64,000 nucleotides of DNA from Rhynchosporium graminicola (taxonomy: Eukaryota; Ascomycota; Leotiomycetes; Helotiales; Ploettnerulaceae), in assembly GCA_900074885.1 (NCBI GenBank), contig FJUW01000004.1:3240862-3304861 (forward strand). Reading direction: 5' to 3'. The notes below the pieces were generated by a model. It had not been told where the DNA came from and made no database searches. It saw only the letters and a program-made list of their open reading frames with translations. How positions within the stretch are numbered: the first letter of the stretch is position 1; each line of letters opens with the position of its first letter. Both the position numbers and the translations under genes were made by a program. Of this stretch, positions 1 through 11,688 are shown one piece after another.

Positions 1-370
1 CCACGGATTTCTCTCCAAGATGCGCTTTCACTGCATTTCCAAACCTAACCAAACTACCTTGAAAGAACTCAGACCAGTCAATATCATCTGCATCAAAGCC
101 ACCATTTGAACGTCCCCGTGTGTAGTATTTAGTTTCCGGAGCATTGAGTAAATATGCCAAACACTTACCGGGGCCTTCGCGGTTTCCTCCTGCTTTTTTA
201 TCACATCCAGCAAAGGCGCACACTCCTCTCATGGTGCTTGAATCCACTGAACTGCTACTGAAGTCGCAAAGTGTTGTGATGCGCTTGGCGTTGTCACAAG
301 CGTTCCAGAGCGTTGTTTTATTCTGTCCGCAACTATCGACACAAGATTTGAGGTCACACACAATAAGATT
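1..370 (-). CDS. Cysteine-rich protein, partial (runs off left edge)
   Basis: On the minus strand one frame stays open from 370, just after a stop at 371-373, to base 1, so the coding region continues outside the window. It has about eight cysteines in its first 80 codons (runs such as CDLKSCVDSCGQ, NACDN, GVCAFAGCD and GKCLAYLL), then a polar stretch with a DADDIDWSEFF motif. The first ATG in the frame is at 232-230. Because the Cys-rich stretch extends upstream of it, the true start may lie in an upstream exon that I could not place. Even cysteine spacing suggests a secreted, disulphide-bonded domain, but no signal peptide is visible here. I do not recognise the family. The reading frame looks intact; function is unknown. 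Confidence 0.45.
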
Positions 371-701
371 TTATCGCGCGAGGTTTTTGGAGAGTCTCTT
401 GCGAACATTTGCAATAGTGCATATACAATACTGGAATTCATAGCTCAATATATAAATTTATCTCTGATATAGTCACCTGGGTAAGCTGCAGGGTTGAGTT
501 ATCATTAATGTACACAGCTGACTACGCATTTACCCCGCTTTAGTCGTTGCCTCGAGCGCGAAACCGAAGGATATCTTGAATCAAAACCAAGCTATGACAG
601 GGCGGGGCTAAAGACACACACATTCAGATAAGTAAACATACTCAACTCATAATATCACGAAAGGTGCTTTTACAGCGATCAAAGCATCAGGCAGTACATG
701 A
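371..701. other. Intergenic, nothing recognised
   Basis: This stretch lies upstream of the partial Cys-rich gene and upstream of the exonuclease relic. It may hold the promoter or first exon of the former. I see no RNA gene or repeat. Confidence 0.4.
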
Positions 702-1235
702 CCATCGATAAATCTATTACCGAATGCGTCAGCTACATCAGCTCAAAGCAATACTACATTTATCGACTCAAAGGCAGATCGTTTATCTCTGCTTGATTGT
801 ATTGTCAATGTTGCAGTTGACATTCCCTTACTGTATATCGGCTTGAAGGGTTTTGACCTGAGCCTTCATGGCTCCATATCGATTCTTTCCTTGCATATCG
901 CACCCATCAATAGGACTTACCTCATCGACGTCCATGCCCTCGGGGGGGCCGCCTTCTTGACCACCAACAGCGGTGGAATCTCGTTGAAAACTGTACTGGA
1001 ATCTGCAACCATCTCTAAAGTCGTGTTCGATATCCGCAACGTTTCACATGCCTTGTTCAGTCTTTTCCAGATTTCTATTAAAAGTATCAAAGATCTTCAG
1101 CTCATGGAGCTCGCAAGTCGGACAGGCTCACGGGAATTGGTATCCAGCCTAACGATATGCACTGAGAAAGATAGCCCAACTTCTGCAGCAGCGAAGTCAG
1201 AATGGTACCTTATACATGTGATCCTGCCCTTATGA
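702..1235 (+). pseudogene. Decayed 3'-5' exonuclease domain protein
   Basis: The frame runs from 702 (just after a stop at 699-701) to a stop at 1233-1235. There is no ATG at the 5' end. The sequence resembles fungal DEDD-type 3'-5' exonuclease domain proteins, recalled from family knowledge: SLHGSISIL, NRTYLIDVHALG, LKTVLES.TISKVVFDIRN and IKDLQLMELASR. The first catalytic motif, normally DLEG, reads GLKG here (about 837-851), so both acidic metal ligands are gone. The second motif reads FDIRNVSHAL, where a DSDAL-like form is expected. Homology stops after KSEW near 1203, where a C-terminal half should follow. It is therefore truncated at both ends and catalytically dead. It sits against AT-rich DNA, and Glu-to-Lys is a G-to-A change, which fits RIP-like decay. 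Confidence 0.6.
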
Positions 1236-2913
1236 CAGAGTTGTTAGATTTAAAGCTAAAAAAGACTAACATTAGCGTTAAATCCAACGAATTTCTATTT
1301 AAATGTACTACAAATATCCTGAAGAGGCTAAGTTACTTAAAGTAGTCAAATCTGTACATAATAATTCCTACTTCAGGCGTGGATAGTGGGCGAACAAATG
1401 ATCAATCAAATTAATTAAGGTTAGATTAGATTTTATTAACTTATTTCGTCCTTTGGTTACATTAAGAACTAGAGTTAATCAAGTTTAATTCATTAGCTTA
1501 CTAATATAGTCATAGTCCAAAAATTCCAAAAAAAAAATTAAGAAGCTAGTTATATAAGATATCTTTAGTAGGCTAAATTTCTAATTGTATAAGTTCTAGG
1601 TCTCTTATATATTATTTTCCTTTATTGAAAATAGCTTCTCGAAACCTCTTATTAATATCAAAGCTTAAAAAGGAGACTTAAGCGACGCTCTAATCCTTAT
1701 TTAGCTTAGTCTTATATCATATGACTTATTTGATTTTTAATCAATTAAATCAATTATAATTTGATTAGGTTGAATTGAGTCCTAAGATCCTTTGATTAGA
1801 CTAGATTAAGTCGAGTTCATCTAATCTAATCTAATCATTTCGCATACTAGGCGTGGAAAACCGACAGAGAGTCTTCATTGCCAAGGTAAAGTTGACTTGA
1901 GATAAAAGGTCGATCGTCTTAGTAGAATTAAGGCTAGATAAGATCTTAAACATAATACCCGTAGGTACATAGTACCTTTAGGTTCAAAGAGGTTCAGTTA
2001 AAAAAATAGTTTGGGTGGAGATAATTGCGAAGGAGGAGGAGAGAGAGGCCATTATAAGGAGGACGAGTTACGCAACTTAGAAAGAAGCGGTAGCGGCACT
2101 TAGGTAGTACAGAGTCTAAAACAATCAATGAAATATCCAGGGATAATGTACCCTTCTGTCTTTAAGATGGAATCCAGTCAAATTTGCTTTGAAAATATGT
2201 CCCTTCCTGCTGCAAATATTTTCTTGGCATAGGTAAACCTACTTTTACTACCTAATTTATGTTTAGAGATGGAGAAAAAAAAAAGTAATTTAATCCTTTA
2301 GCGAAGATTAGAACTTATAGTAAAGTCATCAAAAGCGTATGCGACTTCGAATATTGCTTTCTGTTACGTCGTGAAACAACAACGCCGAGTCGTGCTAGTC
2401 AAATTATACCTAGCAGGTTGACACTTCGCCGAAGACGAAATCACCTCGCCTCGAATGCTGAGCAAGTTACGAGGTAGTTCTTCGTCAGGAATCGAGACTG
2501 ATAATATCTGGTATCTACCATCTCAGTCCCCATCCAGGTCAAAAGCAGCGCTTGGATGTGCGGTTCCAAGTTATCACCAAGTCTCATGACAGTTCTCAGA
2601 TTGAATTAAATGGGTCCTAAATGCCGAAAGTCCTGCATAAGCCCTCGGTCCGAGTCGGTGTTTATCTAGTGGCACAAAACTCTCGGCTAGCGCTTAGCGA
2701 GAACCAGCTCAAAAAATGCGCGCAATGTCGCTCATGCCAGATTAGCGTTTCTACTTGGCAGCATTAGCATGAAGCTAAAGATAACGGCAATCAACGATCA
2801 GTCAGTTCTAGAACGGATACGCCGTCCGCCTGACATACATTACAACGCAACCACTATGTGAACGGACATCAATCTCTCAATTTTTGAGAGGCAACACATC
2901 AACAAGAATCAAT
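1236..2913. other. AT-rich block and methyltransferase upstream region
   Basis: About 1240-1860 is strongly AT-rich, with many TTAATT, TTAGATT and TAATCTAATC strings and no open frame, as in RIP-degraded repeats. 1860-2880 is of more ordinary composition and includes the promoter of the methyltransferase gene. No gene is recognised. Confidence 0.5.
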
Positions 2914-3852
2914 ATGGCGATCACAGATACCAAAGAATTAGCGAAAGGCTACACGGCCGTCAACAACACCCAATTCAACGCGGGACTGTTCCTCATCAGA
3001 AAACTCGGCAGTCTTGCAGGCAACAAAGTTCTCGACGGTGGGTGTTCTCCGAGTTCTTTCTTCCCTTTCGCGTGTTTATGAGAATTAATACGGCCCCTGG
3101 TTCCACTGAGTCAATCCTCTACTCTCGTCTTATCTATTCACTCTTCGCACTTTCCTAACTGGGCTATACTAACTCCGAGTTTCTCCACAGTTGGCTGCGG
3201 AACCGGCAACCTCACAAACCATCTACGGGAACTTGTCGGAAAGGATGGTAGTGTGATTGGTATCGATCCAAGCACCGAACGCATCGCAATCGCTCAAGAA
3301 TTCAAGCAACCAAATCTCTCATTCGAAGTAGGACAAGCTGAAGACCTGTCACGTTTCTCCTCCGGAACTTTTGATGTGGTGTTTGTGAACTCAACATTCC
3401 ACTGGGTACAGGACCAACCAGAAGCAATCAGAGAGTTCTCTCGTGTCTTGAAGTCAGGAGGTCGTCTTGGGATATCTGGTGGATCAGGAGATTTTGTTGC
3501 TATTCATGAGAAGATTAAGGAAGATGTACTTTCAAGAGAGCCGTATCGGCAGTATTCTGAGCAGGGCGGGCCGACGTTCATTAAGCAGCAAGATTTGGAA
3601 GGTCTTCTTGACCAAGCAGGATTTTCGGAAAGGAAGATCGTGGTTAATACGATTCTGAAAACGGCAAAAGATGGTGCTGAGATGGTTGAATGGCTGGACA
3701 CGAGTTCATCAGGTGCAACTTATGGAGGTATTCCGTTAGACATGAGGCCTAAAGCGAGGGAGGAGATGCTGATTGAATGGGCCAAGGTCACGACGAAGGA
3801 GGGGATTCGCATGCCTATGGATTTGTTGGTCACTGTAGCTGTCAAGGACTGA
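2914..3852 (+). CDS. Class I SAM-dependent methyltransferase
   Basis: Two exons, 2914-3037 and 3191-3852, with a 153-nt GT-AG intron, give 261 residues. Splicing rebuilds motif I exactly: VLD at the end of exon 1 joins VGCGTGN, the SAM-binding glycine loop (residues about 39-48). Motif II (IGIDPSTERIAIA) and the later FDVVFVNSTFHWV and VLKSGGRLGIS strands follow in normal Rossmann order. The fold belongs to the UbiE/methyltransferase-11 group that methylates small molecules. The substrate cannot be read from sequence. The start is the ATG at 2914; a longer frame upstream uses only a TTG. It is followed in the same direction, 390 bp later, by an MFS exporter, and then by a convergent opine dehydrogenase-like gene. 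This suggests a role in a small biosynthetic cluster (inference). Confidence 0.88.
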
Positions 3853-4241
3853 ATTTAAAGCACAATTCAGAGATAAAATAGTACTTCAGGTTTTTGCCCT
3901 GTATAACTTCTTTTTAAATGTGATGGCCTTTCGAATATCCAGCATTCTGACAACACCTTGACCAGTCACGAATCGACCAAGCTTCGTACGCACCATTACA
4001 CGACTAATGCATCTCACAAAATGCTTGATAATCTCGAAAGTACTCCGCCCCTTCATTTACGTAATGGAGTCCGTCTAGGTTGAAACGTTTCTCGGCAACA
4101 AGATCTCTCAAATCGTCTGAATTCTTCCACCAAACTCATCCTTAAACCTCTTCTGCTCAAATTTTCCAACAGCTAATTGTTCTCGCTGGATCGAAGTCAA
4201 TCATCTGATCCATTGAGTTTCTACCATTACAGATCTAGGAG
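3853..4241. promoter_or_regulatory. Intergenic, MFS gene upstream region
   Basis: 389 bp between two co-directional genes. It should hold the 3' end of the methyltransferase transcript and the promoter of the transporter. No specific site is recognised. Confidence 0.4.
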
Positions 4242-5924
4242 ATGATAGACTCAGAACCAAAAGCATGCGGCAGTACATGCGTCAACGATTTCACAGAAAA
4301 GGTTCAAGGCGATCTTAAGCTATTAGATGTCGAGCATAGCATAAAGCCGCCCAACACTCTGGCAACATCGAATTTCGGCCTCACAGCAGAACATGATAAT
4401 GCCGAGTTCATCGTATGGTGGGACGATCCAGGAAGTCCTGAAAATCCAATAAACTGGTCAGCGCTGAAGAAATGGGGAAATATCTGTACCATCTCGATGA
4501 TCAGTTTCATTGTGTAAGTATCCCGAGATTCCCAATTCTCGAAAAAAAAAAAAAAAGTTTTGACTCTCAACAGTCCACTCGTATCGTCGATGCTAGCACC
4601 CGGCGTCCCACTCGCCATGCAAGAATTTCAGACCGCGTCCAAGACATTCGCTACATTCGTCGTCTCCATCTTCGTTCTCGGTTTCGCGGTTGGATCCCTA
4701 ATCCTCCCACCCCTAAGTGAGATATATGGCCGCACGATCATCTACCACGTAACAAACATTCTGTTTCTTGGATTCACGATCATGTGTTCACTTTCGCAAA
4801 ACCAGGCTATGCTTTTAACTGCGAGATTTTTATCTGGCTTCGTCGGTGTAGCGACCATTACGATAGGTTCGGGTACCATTGCGGATATCATGCCGAGAGA
4901 GAAGAGAGGAAAAGCTGTTTCGGTGTGGAGTATTGGGACGTTGCTTGGTCCGACTGTTGGGCCTGTTATTGGTGGATATGTGGCCGAAGCATTGGGATGG
5001 AGGTGGATTTTCTGGAGTATTTCGATCGTGGTAAGTAAATTTCCCCACTGGGGCTGTTGAAATGCATAATGTTACTGACTCGTTGGATAGATTGGTGGAG
5101 TGACAATTTTGGCTTTTGCGGTCTTGCAAGAAACATATCCACCAGTCTTACTCGAGCGAAAAGCCGCGAAACTTCGCAAAGAGACCGGAAATCCCGGATA
5201 CAGATCGAAACTTGCCTCGAACCTCACACCCCAAGAAATATTCCGAACTAGCATTTTTCGACCGCTAAAATTACTCACCTGCTATCCCATCGTCACAATC
5301 TTATGTATCTACGTTGCCGTCCTCTACGGAACCCTGTACCTCCTCTTCGCAACCTTTTCTTTCCTCTTCCGAGAAGAATACGGATATTCAACATCAGCTA
5401 CCGGTCTCGTATTCATAGCTGGTGGCATCGGTACCTTTATAGGCTTAGCATACGTCGGACATTTCAGCGACAAGACACTCCAAAAGCGTGCCGTGGCCGG
5501 AAAGGCCATCACACCTGAAGATCGACTTCCTCTCATCACCACAATACCCGGTGCTCTGGCTTTTCCTATTGGTCTGTTTATGTATGGTTGGAGTGCAGAG
5601 AAGCATGTTCATTGGATAGTGCCGCAGATAGGAACGGCTGTAACTGGGTTTGGCTCGATCATCATCTTTATAAGTATACAGACATATTTGATTGACGCGT
5701 TTGAAGAATATGCGGCTAGTGTTATTGGTGCCAATGCGGTGCTGAGAGGGACTGCTGGCGCTCTTATTCCGCTGGCTGGGCTGACTATGTATGATGGTCT
5801 TGGGTGGGGCTGGGGAAATAGTGTACTGGGTTTTGCTGCGTTGATTCTTGCTCCGTTGCCTTGGCTGTTGGGCTTTTACGGTGCTAGGATACGGCGTTTG
5901 AGACTTGTCAATGTCAAGCTGTAG
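4242..5924 (+). CDS. MFS transporter, DHA1 drug/metabolite:H+ antiporter type
   Basis: Exons 4242-4513, 4574-5030 and 5091-5924 (introns of 60 nt each) give 520 residues, the usual size for 12-helix MFS exporters. A soluble N-terminus of about 80 residues with the fungal W-x-x-P-x-x-P-x-N-W signature (WWDDPGSPENPINWS) precedes TM1. Loop 2-3 carries the motif A variant PLSEIYGRTIIYHVTN. TM5 carries the antiporter motif C (GPTVGPVIGGY). The TM6-7 cytoplasmic loop is basic (about residues 260-300). Plasma-membrane efflux of a toxic or secondary metabolite is the likely role; the substrate is unknown. The first intron contains a 15-A run (4542-4556). The neighbouring methyltransferase and opine dehydrogenase make it the candidate exporter of a small cluster. 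Confidence 0.9.
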
Positions 5925-6184
5925 AAATTTGATTAAATTTTGTAGTTTGATGGCAAAGGAAGATCGATTCTTCAGATTTTCGACCACATTTAGTAGTTGT
6001 GAAGGTAAATCCAGTCAAACTTGTATGAATAATGATTAATAAATTGCTTCTCTTCCCCAGAAATTTCTAGCAACAAAGCCTAGTGTTTTTGTGTTGCAGC
6101 AGCCTCTTACATGCACCTTCTTGAAATGAATCTAGGACAGACGAACAAAGTTACCCCCAGCCTCATACCCAACTGTAAAAGCGT

Positions 6185-7267
6185 TCATTGCACGTCTTTC
6201 ACACCAAACCTCTCAATCAGCTCGTCCCTCTCCATGCCCTCCAAATTTAAATTCCTCAAATTCCTCCCCTCTCTCATAAAATCGGTCCCCGTAGCCATGC
6301 TCGCCAAACCCACCACACTTGCTACAGCATTCGCCTCAACACCTAATATGCTGGCCATTCCAAACCAAGCAACCAATAGATCCGGTACATCTTCCGTTAC
6401 ATTCCGATTCTCGATCTGCATCGGCGCCTTCAACATCTTGTGCGGTTCGGAATTCCTTGCTAAATCTACTAGATCCGTATAGTGGGCGCTGTAACATTTG
6501 TTAGAAGTCTCGATCACACCGTCAAGTTTGAAACCGAACACGGCCCCGATTTCGAGGCGCACTTTATCGACTGCAAGAATAGCCTTTGCAACGGAACGCG
6601 TGAGTCCGTCGCAGTAGATCAGGAATTCTCCCGGGGTGCTCTCGATACGGCCGGCGTTCATGAGAATCATGAGGGGGTGAAAGACACCATTGATATTCGA
6701 AAGAGACACTTCAACGACATTGTGACACCATTGTAATCTCTGCGAGAAAATCCGCTGGATCTTGGCCTTGAAATTGGGTGTTATGTCGACGTGTTGATTT
6801 AGTGCTGCAATGGATATGGATGCTTTTTTGCCGAAGACTGTTAATTCTCCATCGTCGTTCATACGACATGAATAAGGCGAGATATTCGTTTCGAGAATAT
6901 GTCCTATTTTTACCTCTGCGTCGGCTATCAGGGAGAATAGATTTCCAGGTACGGCGATGATGGTGTGCTGATGTAAAGCGAAGTTCTTGAGTTCATTTAG
7001 GACTGTTCTTTGGCCTGTGGACGGAACAGTTAAGATGATTATCTTGGAGAATTCGACCACCTCGCGGATGCAGAATGTGATGCGAAGGAAGGTATTCCCT
7101 CTGATTGCTCCGCTGCACTTGAGATGGCCTCTTGATATGACGTTTTTGGCGTGCCGTGGATGGGATGGGTGGGAGTATATCAATACGCTTACTCCGCGCG
7201 AGGAGAGATCAGCAGCGAGCGCGAATCCTGCTGGTCCGGCGCCCACTATGCATACTTTGAGTTGCAT
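6185..7267 (-). CDS. Opine dehydrogenase-like (NAD/NADP octopine/nopaline dehydrogenase family)
   Basis: An uninterrupted 360-codon frame starts at the ATG at 7267. The N-terminus is a Rossmann dinucleotide fold (VCIVGAGPAGFALAADL, residues 5-21), followed by the family's central strand IIILTVPSTGQ (76-86). The C-terminal helical domain has GVFHP with His197 and TEDVP with Asp293. Their 96-residue spacing closely matches the catalytic His-Asp pair of bacterial CENDH (about 95 apart, from memory). Family enzymes reductively condense an amino acid with a 2-oxo acid using NAD(P)H. Length and key residues look intact. It lacks introns, unlike most multi-domain genes here, and the family is mostly bacterial, so ancient transfer is possible. 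It converges on the MFS gene with 260 bp between stops. The true substrates are unknown. Confidence 0.83.
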   Translation of the reverse strand: MQLKVCIVGAGPAGFALAADLSSRGVSVLIYSHPSHPRHAKNVISRGHLKCSGAIRGNTFLRITFCIREVVEFSKIIILTVPSTGQRTVLNELKNFALHQHTIIAVPGNLFSLIADAEVKIGHILETNISPYSCRMNDDGELTVFGKKASISIAALNQHVDITPNFKAKIQRIFSQRLQWCHNVVEVSLSNINGVFHPLMILMNAGRIESTPGEFLIYCDGLTRSVAKAILAVDKVRLEIGAVFGFKLDGVIETSNKCYSAHYTDLVDLARNSEPHKMLKAPMQIENRNVTEDVPDLLVAWFGMASILGVEANAVASVVGLASMATGTDFMREGRNLRNLNLEGMERDELIERFGVKDVQ

Positions 7268-9900
7268 TTCATTGATAGACCGTGAGTAGACTTGTGTCTT
7301 GAGAGTGAATCGTCGTTATCTTGAAGACATGAAGTGTTTCAAAAACAAACTATTGTATATTACCAAGAAAAGGCTTCATCGACAAGTGAGAGTCCTCGGC
7401 GGGCTGTCCCATGCGTCGAATACCAGTATGTAGTGGTACGTAAGGTACCAGGTAATACCCAAAGCTTCAAGAACATGGAAGACCGAATCGTTTGCCCACA
7501 GAAGCATGTCAAATCCAGACGCTTGTGGTAGCGGCGATCGGACCTCCATCTCGATTCTCGAATGTCGGAACCCCCCAGACTAAAACCACCCAAACAACGC
7601 CACATCTGCGCGCGCAAACTCGTAACTAAACAGAGGAGATCAGATGACTACGGACGGGTTTTTGAGCAAGTTTCAAGCTAATATCAGATATATCCTGATC
7701 AGGAGCCAACAGCGACACCTGTCTCTCAGCTGTATGCAGCAGGTGCCAAGACCGAACTTACACTACTTGAGCAAGTTTGCTCCCTCTTCGTGCGTGTGCT
7801 ACAGCACAGCGTAATTCTATAGCGCGGTGGCGTGCGGATGAGACCGGATACAGGCGTAAATAGATATATCACTGCATGCGTGTCAACGGACTCTAACGCA
7901 CTCGAATTGCCTCGCAGTTCATGCAGACAAGGGCGCATTTGGTACCTTTCTCCGAGGAATTTGCTAGATGGATTTTGCGAAATCTTAAGGGATACTTTAG
8001 AGTTATCAAGATGACCCGGAAATTAGCTTCGCGAGTCTAGCTAGATTTAATGTTTCTTACGAAAGACCCTGAGAGGCACATCGTAGGTTTGGATTTCGTA
8101 TTCCATAGTTTCGAAGGCCAGTATCACCTACGTGCCTGGAAAATATGTGTAGAGATCTAGAAGATTCGGGATCAGGAGGCATATGACAAGGAGAGGGAAG
8201 CCATTAGATTAAGCATACACATTGCCAAGTATCTAGTGTGAACAGATACCAAATATTTGTTCTTTCTGCCCTGTACGAAGTATATCTGATTTTTTAAGCC
8301 TTGACTTCTTCGGTTATCTAAGTAAACTCAAGGCGGAGCGAGTACCAAAAGTGGTGAGGTCGATTCCTACTATTATTAGAGTCACAACTTAAAGCAATGT
8401 GAGGTTTTAAATTCTGAAAGTTAATAGGCTATAGATAAATAAAGCGAGGTCGGAGTGCCCGAAACCCAGTACATAATCAGATTAAATAATCCTACGCATT
8501 ATTAGACAACCCAGACGACTACAAACCTTGAATTGAAACCCGGAATTTCACGAAAATCTTCTATCAAACAGTCACATCTAGATTCAGATTTCAAGCTTTC
8601 GAAAAGACAACTCTGAAGGCCTGAAGCACTCTTAGACACATAGCAAGACCCACACAGCAGACACCACTCAAAAGGAAGGACATGCAAACGGCAAGATAAT
8701 ATCTACGATCTCTTTCCCTCCTATCACCATAATTCGAACAGACCAGCCAAGCTCCCTTTCATTTTCTTCCACATCATCAATTTCCAAAGCGAGAACTCGA
8801 AGAACACTCCTAATATCCCAGCCTACTACAAGCAAGACCAAGAACCATGTACATATCAGATAATTCTCAAAACGCCATTGAATTCTTCGGATGGAGATCA
8901 GATCTTGAGGGGCTAATCTCCCGGATTGACCTTGTCTCGTTTTACATACATACAAATCTTTTGACTTGCACAGACCTCATGTGCTGCAGGGCATAAACGA
9001 AACCTCTCGATAATGTCTATTACCTCCGACTGATCAATATCTGCAACTAGCCAACAAGCAGTAAATGGAAGGGTCAATTAATGTCCTCTTAGCTAAGGTA
9101 GAAGCGGAGACTTTAGCTAATCGGACGTAATGTTAACACCTGATAATTCTCAAAGGAAGCAGTGGTAATAGAGAGGACCTCGAACTGCGAGGGATGACAA
9201 TTTAGTTGGCAAAAAGTATACTAGGAGAGATAGACGTAGATTTTGATCCCTTCAACAGCTGAAAAGTAGACCACCAGTCACCTGATAATGATTTATTTGT
9301 TTACGAGAAGGTCATGTAAATAACCCTACGCTTCTCACCGGATACTTCTGTTATAATCTATAATTTAATCCTGAAAACTATAGTGTATAGTTCTGTAAAG
9401 ATATTGCGTTTTTATATAAAACTAGATGCACAGGAAATAATTAGGACGATCTGTTACAGATAGTTAATTATATATATATATATATATATATAGTTTTTTT
9501 TCCTCGTGTACGGAAGTATAAAATACAGTGGAGGGACGGTACGAAGTATTTAAAATTCTGATATGTGACTCTCTCCGACATACTAATAGCGTATTACAAG
9601 TTAGTCGAATACTCTGAGCAATTCTGAGTCGAGTTGACTTACGTACGCTAAGTATACTTCCGAGTTGACTGGAGTATAACCCCACACTCAGCCCCCGACT
9701 CATCTCAACTCGACTCAAATATAACGCTATATACCAACCGGAGTCTCCAATTTGTCATCATCTGTGTGAGAGAAAGACTTAGCTGATAGGAGATACGGAG
9801 ATACTATCAGCTAATTTATATCAGATGTTGGTCAATCGGAGGTAATAGATGAATCCATCTGAAACTTCACACTTTTAGTCAGAAAAGGCTTTGCAATATC
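7268..9900. other. Intergenic, no gene recognised
   Basis: Only short, unconvincing frames occur on either strand. The first few hundred bases should hold the promoter of the opine dehydrogenase-like gene. The region becomes more AT-rich rightwards, with a TA dinucleotide run near 9470. Confidence 0.45.
9469..9492. repeat. (TA)n microsatellite
   Basis: About 12 uninterrupted TA units lie inside AT-rich noncoding DNA. Confidence 0.9.
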
Positions 9901-11688
9901 TGTATCTACATAAGCAAATATACAGACAAAGAACCACCTCAACTACTTAAAGACTATTCAACTCTCACACCTCTATCCTCTCTCTATCTACAACCCTTCA
10001 TGAACTAATCCCAAATCCCAAATCATTCACACATACGCAAACATTCCCATCTTATCAAGCTCAATCTCAACACCCAACATTTAACACCCACTACCCATGC
10101 ACTACCTATTCCCAGTACTTAATTAGCAATTTCACTAACTCGGAATTTACGTTCCTTCATTCACGTTCCTTTATACTATCTATCTTACTTCACCACACCG
10201 TCTAAGCTTTCGAACTTCAAAAGTGGAAATAAGTCCTAGTACGCAGGATAGAATAGATAGATAGAAAAGAAAGAGGGATAAGCAGGTACATAAAACAGGC
10301 GCCCAGCCGCAAGCAATTCCTTCCTTCAAATTTCCGCGTTGAACTTCACACTACACTACCCTAGCTTCCCTCGCCTCGTCCTATCTCATCTCATCATCCA
10401 CCCACCCACTAGCTTCTCGTCCAATCTCACCTCGTCCCATCACACCCCATCCTATCCCATCTCACAGACAAGCACAGATATCAAATAAACAACCATCAAG
10501 CGAAGGTCTCTAGACGGTCCGCCCAACATGAATCTCCAAGAAGTATCAACAGGACATCATCACCAGGAGTCGTTTCTCTACAAGTTCCTCACTTTCTTTC
10601 AAGAAGAACGATTCAAATCCGACCCCCTTCGATCACCTAGGTAACAAGCAGTAAATACCTGAAGCCACCCCCCTCACCAGAATATACTTTCACATCTATT
10701 GACCAATTCAACCGAATCCCAACGGCAACGCATTTTAGATACCCTACACTATACCACGTATAAAACCGTCAGAACCGTCAGATCAGCCCCTGTACAAACC
10801 GATCCCATCACACACAAAGTGGAGAGTGCAACTACCCACCCACTAGATAGACAAGTCTTTCTCTTCCCGCCAAGCGTTCGAATCAAGATTGAGAAGGGGA
10901 CGAGAGGGATTCCTCTAGCTGGGATCCGTCCTCCTCTGGTGATGGAGTCCTTCCTTCCTTCCCTTCCTTCCTTCTCTCTCTCGCACGATTCGGACTCGGA
11001 ATTTTCCCTCTGATCGTCACTTGATCGTTCAGCGCTATTCGAATTTTCGCATGTCCCCCGGTCTTTGTCTCCAAGGTATCTTATCCTATCCTATCCCATT
11101 CAACACTATCTCATCTCGTCGCATCTCGTCTCGTCTCCCCCTCTCGGATTTCTGCACACTTCCCTTTCCTTCCCTTCACTTCCCTACCAACCCACCCCAT
11201 CCCAACCCATCCCTCCCCCTAACAACCCTTCCAATAAGTCCAACAAAGCAATGAAAGGAAATCCTCTTACAAGGAATCACAGAGGGTCAAATCCGAGCTG
11301 TTCAGATTAAGCTGCATTATCCAGTTCTCTCTCCAACTATCTGTATCATCCAATGTCCCCCGAGCCCCCAAAGCCTCCCATCACTTCGCCCTTCAGTCCA
11401 ATGAACAGGCATCAACTGCCACCCAACCAGCCCCTGGCCTACCTAGTTACCTACCGATCTATCTATGCAAGTTACAACAAGAAAGTGGAGATGTATGACC
11501 TATTCTATTCTATCGATACGAGGGTGTCAGGCGAGGTAAGAATAGCCCCTAAAGCTGTCCAGCATCCTCCTATTTTCCAAGCATAGTAGCATCTACCCAA
11601 ATACGTCACCACTCATCCATAACCATAATCCTACGCAATACTACGGTGATAACAAGCAATCAATTCCAATCCCATCAGTCCTCAGCAA
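9901..11688. other. CT-rich noncoding stretch, possibly transcribed
   Basis: The plus strand is markedly pyrimidine-biased, with runs of TCCCATCTCATC-like sequence at about 10330-10470 and 11060-11240. In filamentous fungi such tracts usually mark promoters and 5' leaders on the sense strand. A 38-codon plus-strand frame starts at 10528 (MNLQEVSTGHHHQ) and ends at a TAA near 10641. I could not extend it across any plausible intron. Larger frames here are low-complexity. The stretch abuts the 3' end of the minus-strand gene at 11689. It may be a long noncoding RNA or a leader of an unrecognised gene. Confidence 0.35.

Noticed and set aside
5445..5987. 180-codon minus-strand frame opposite the MFS gene
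   Set aside because: A shadow of the transporter coding strand.
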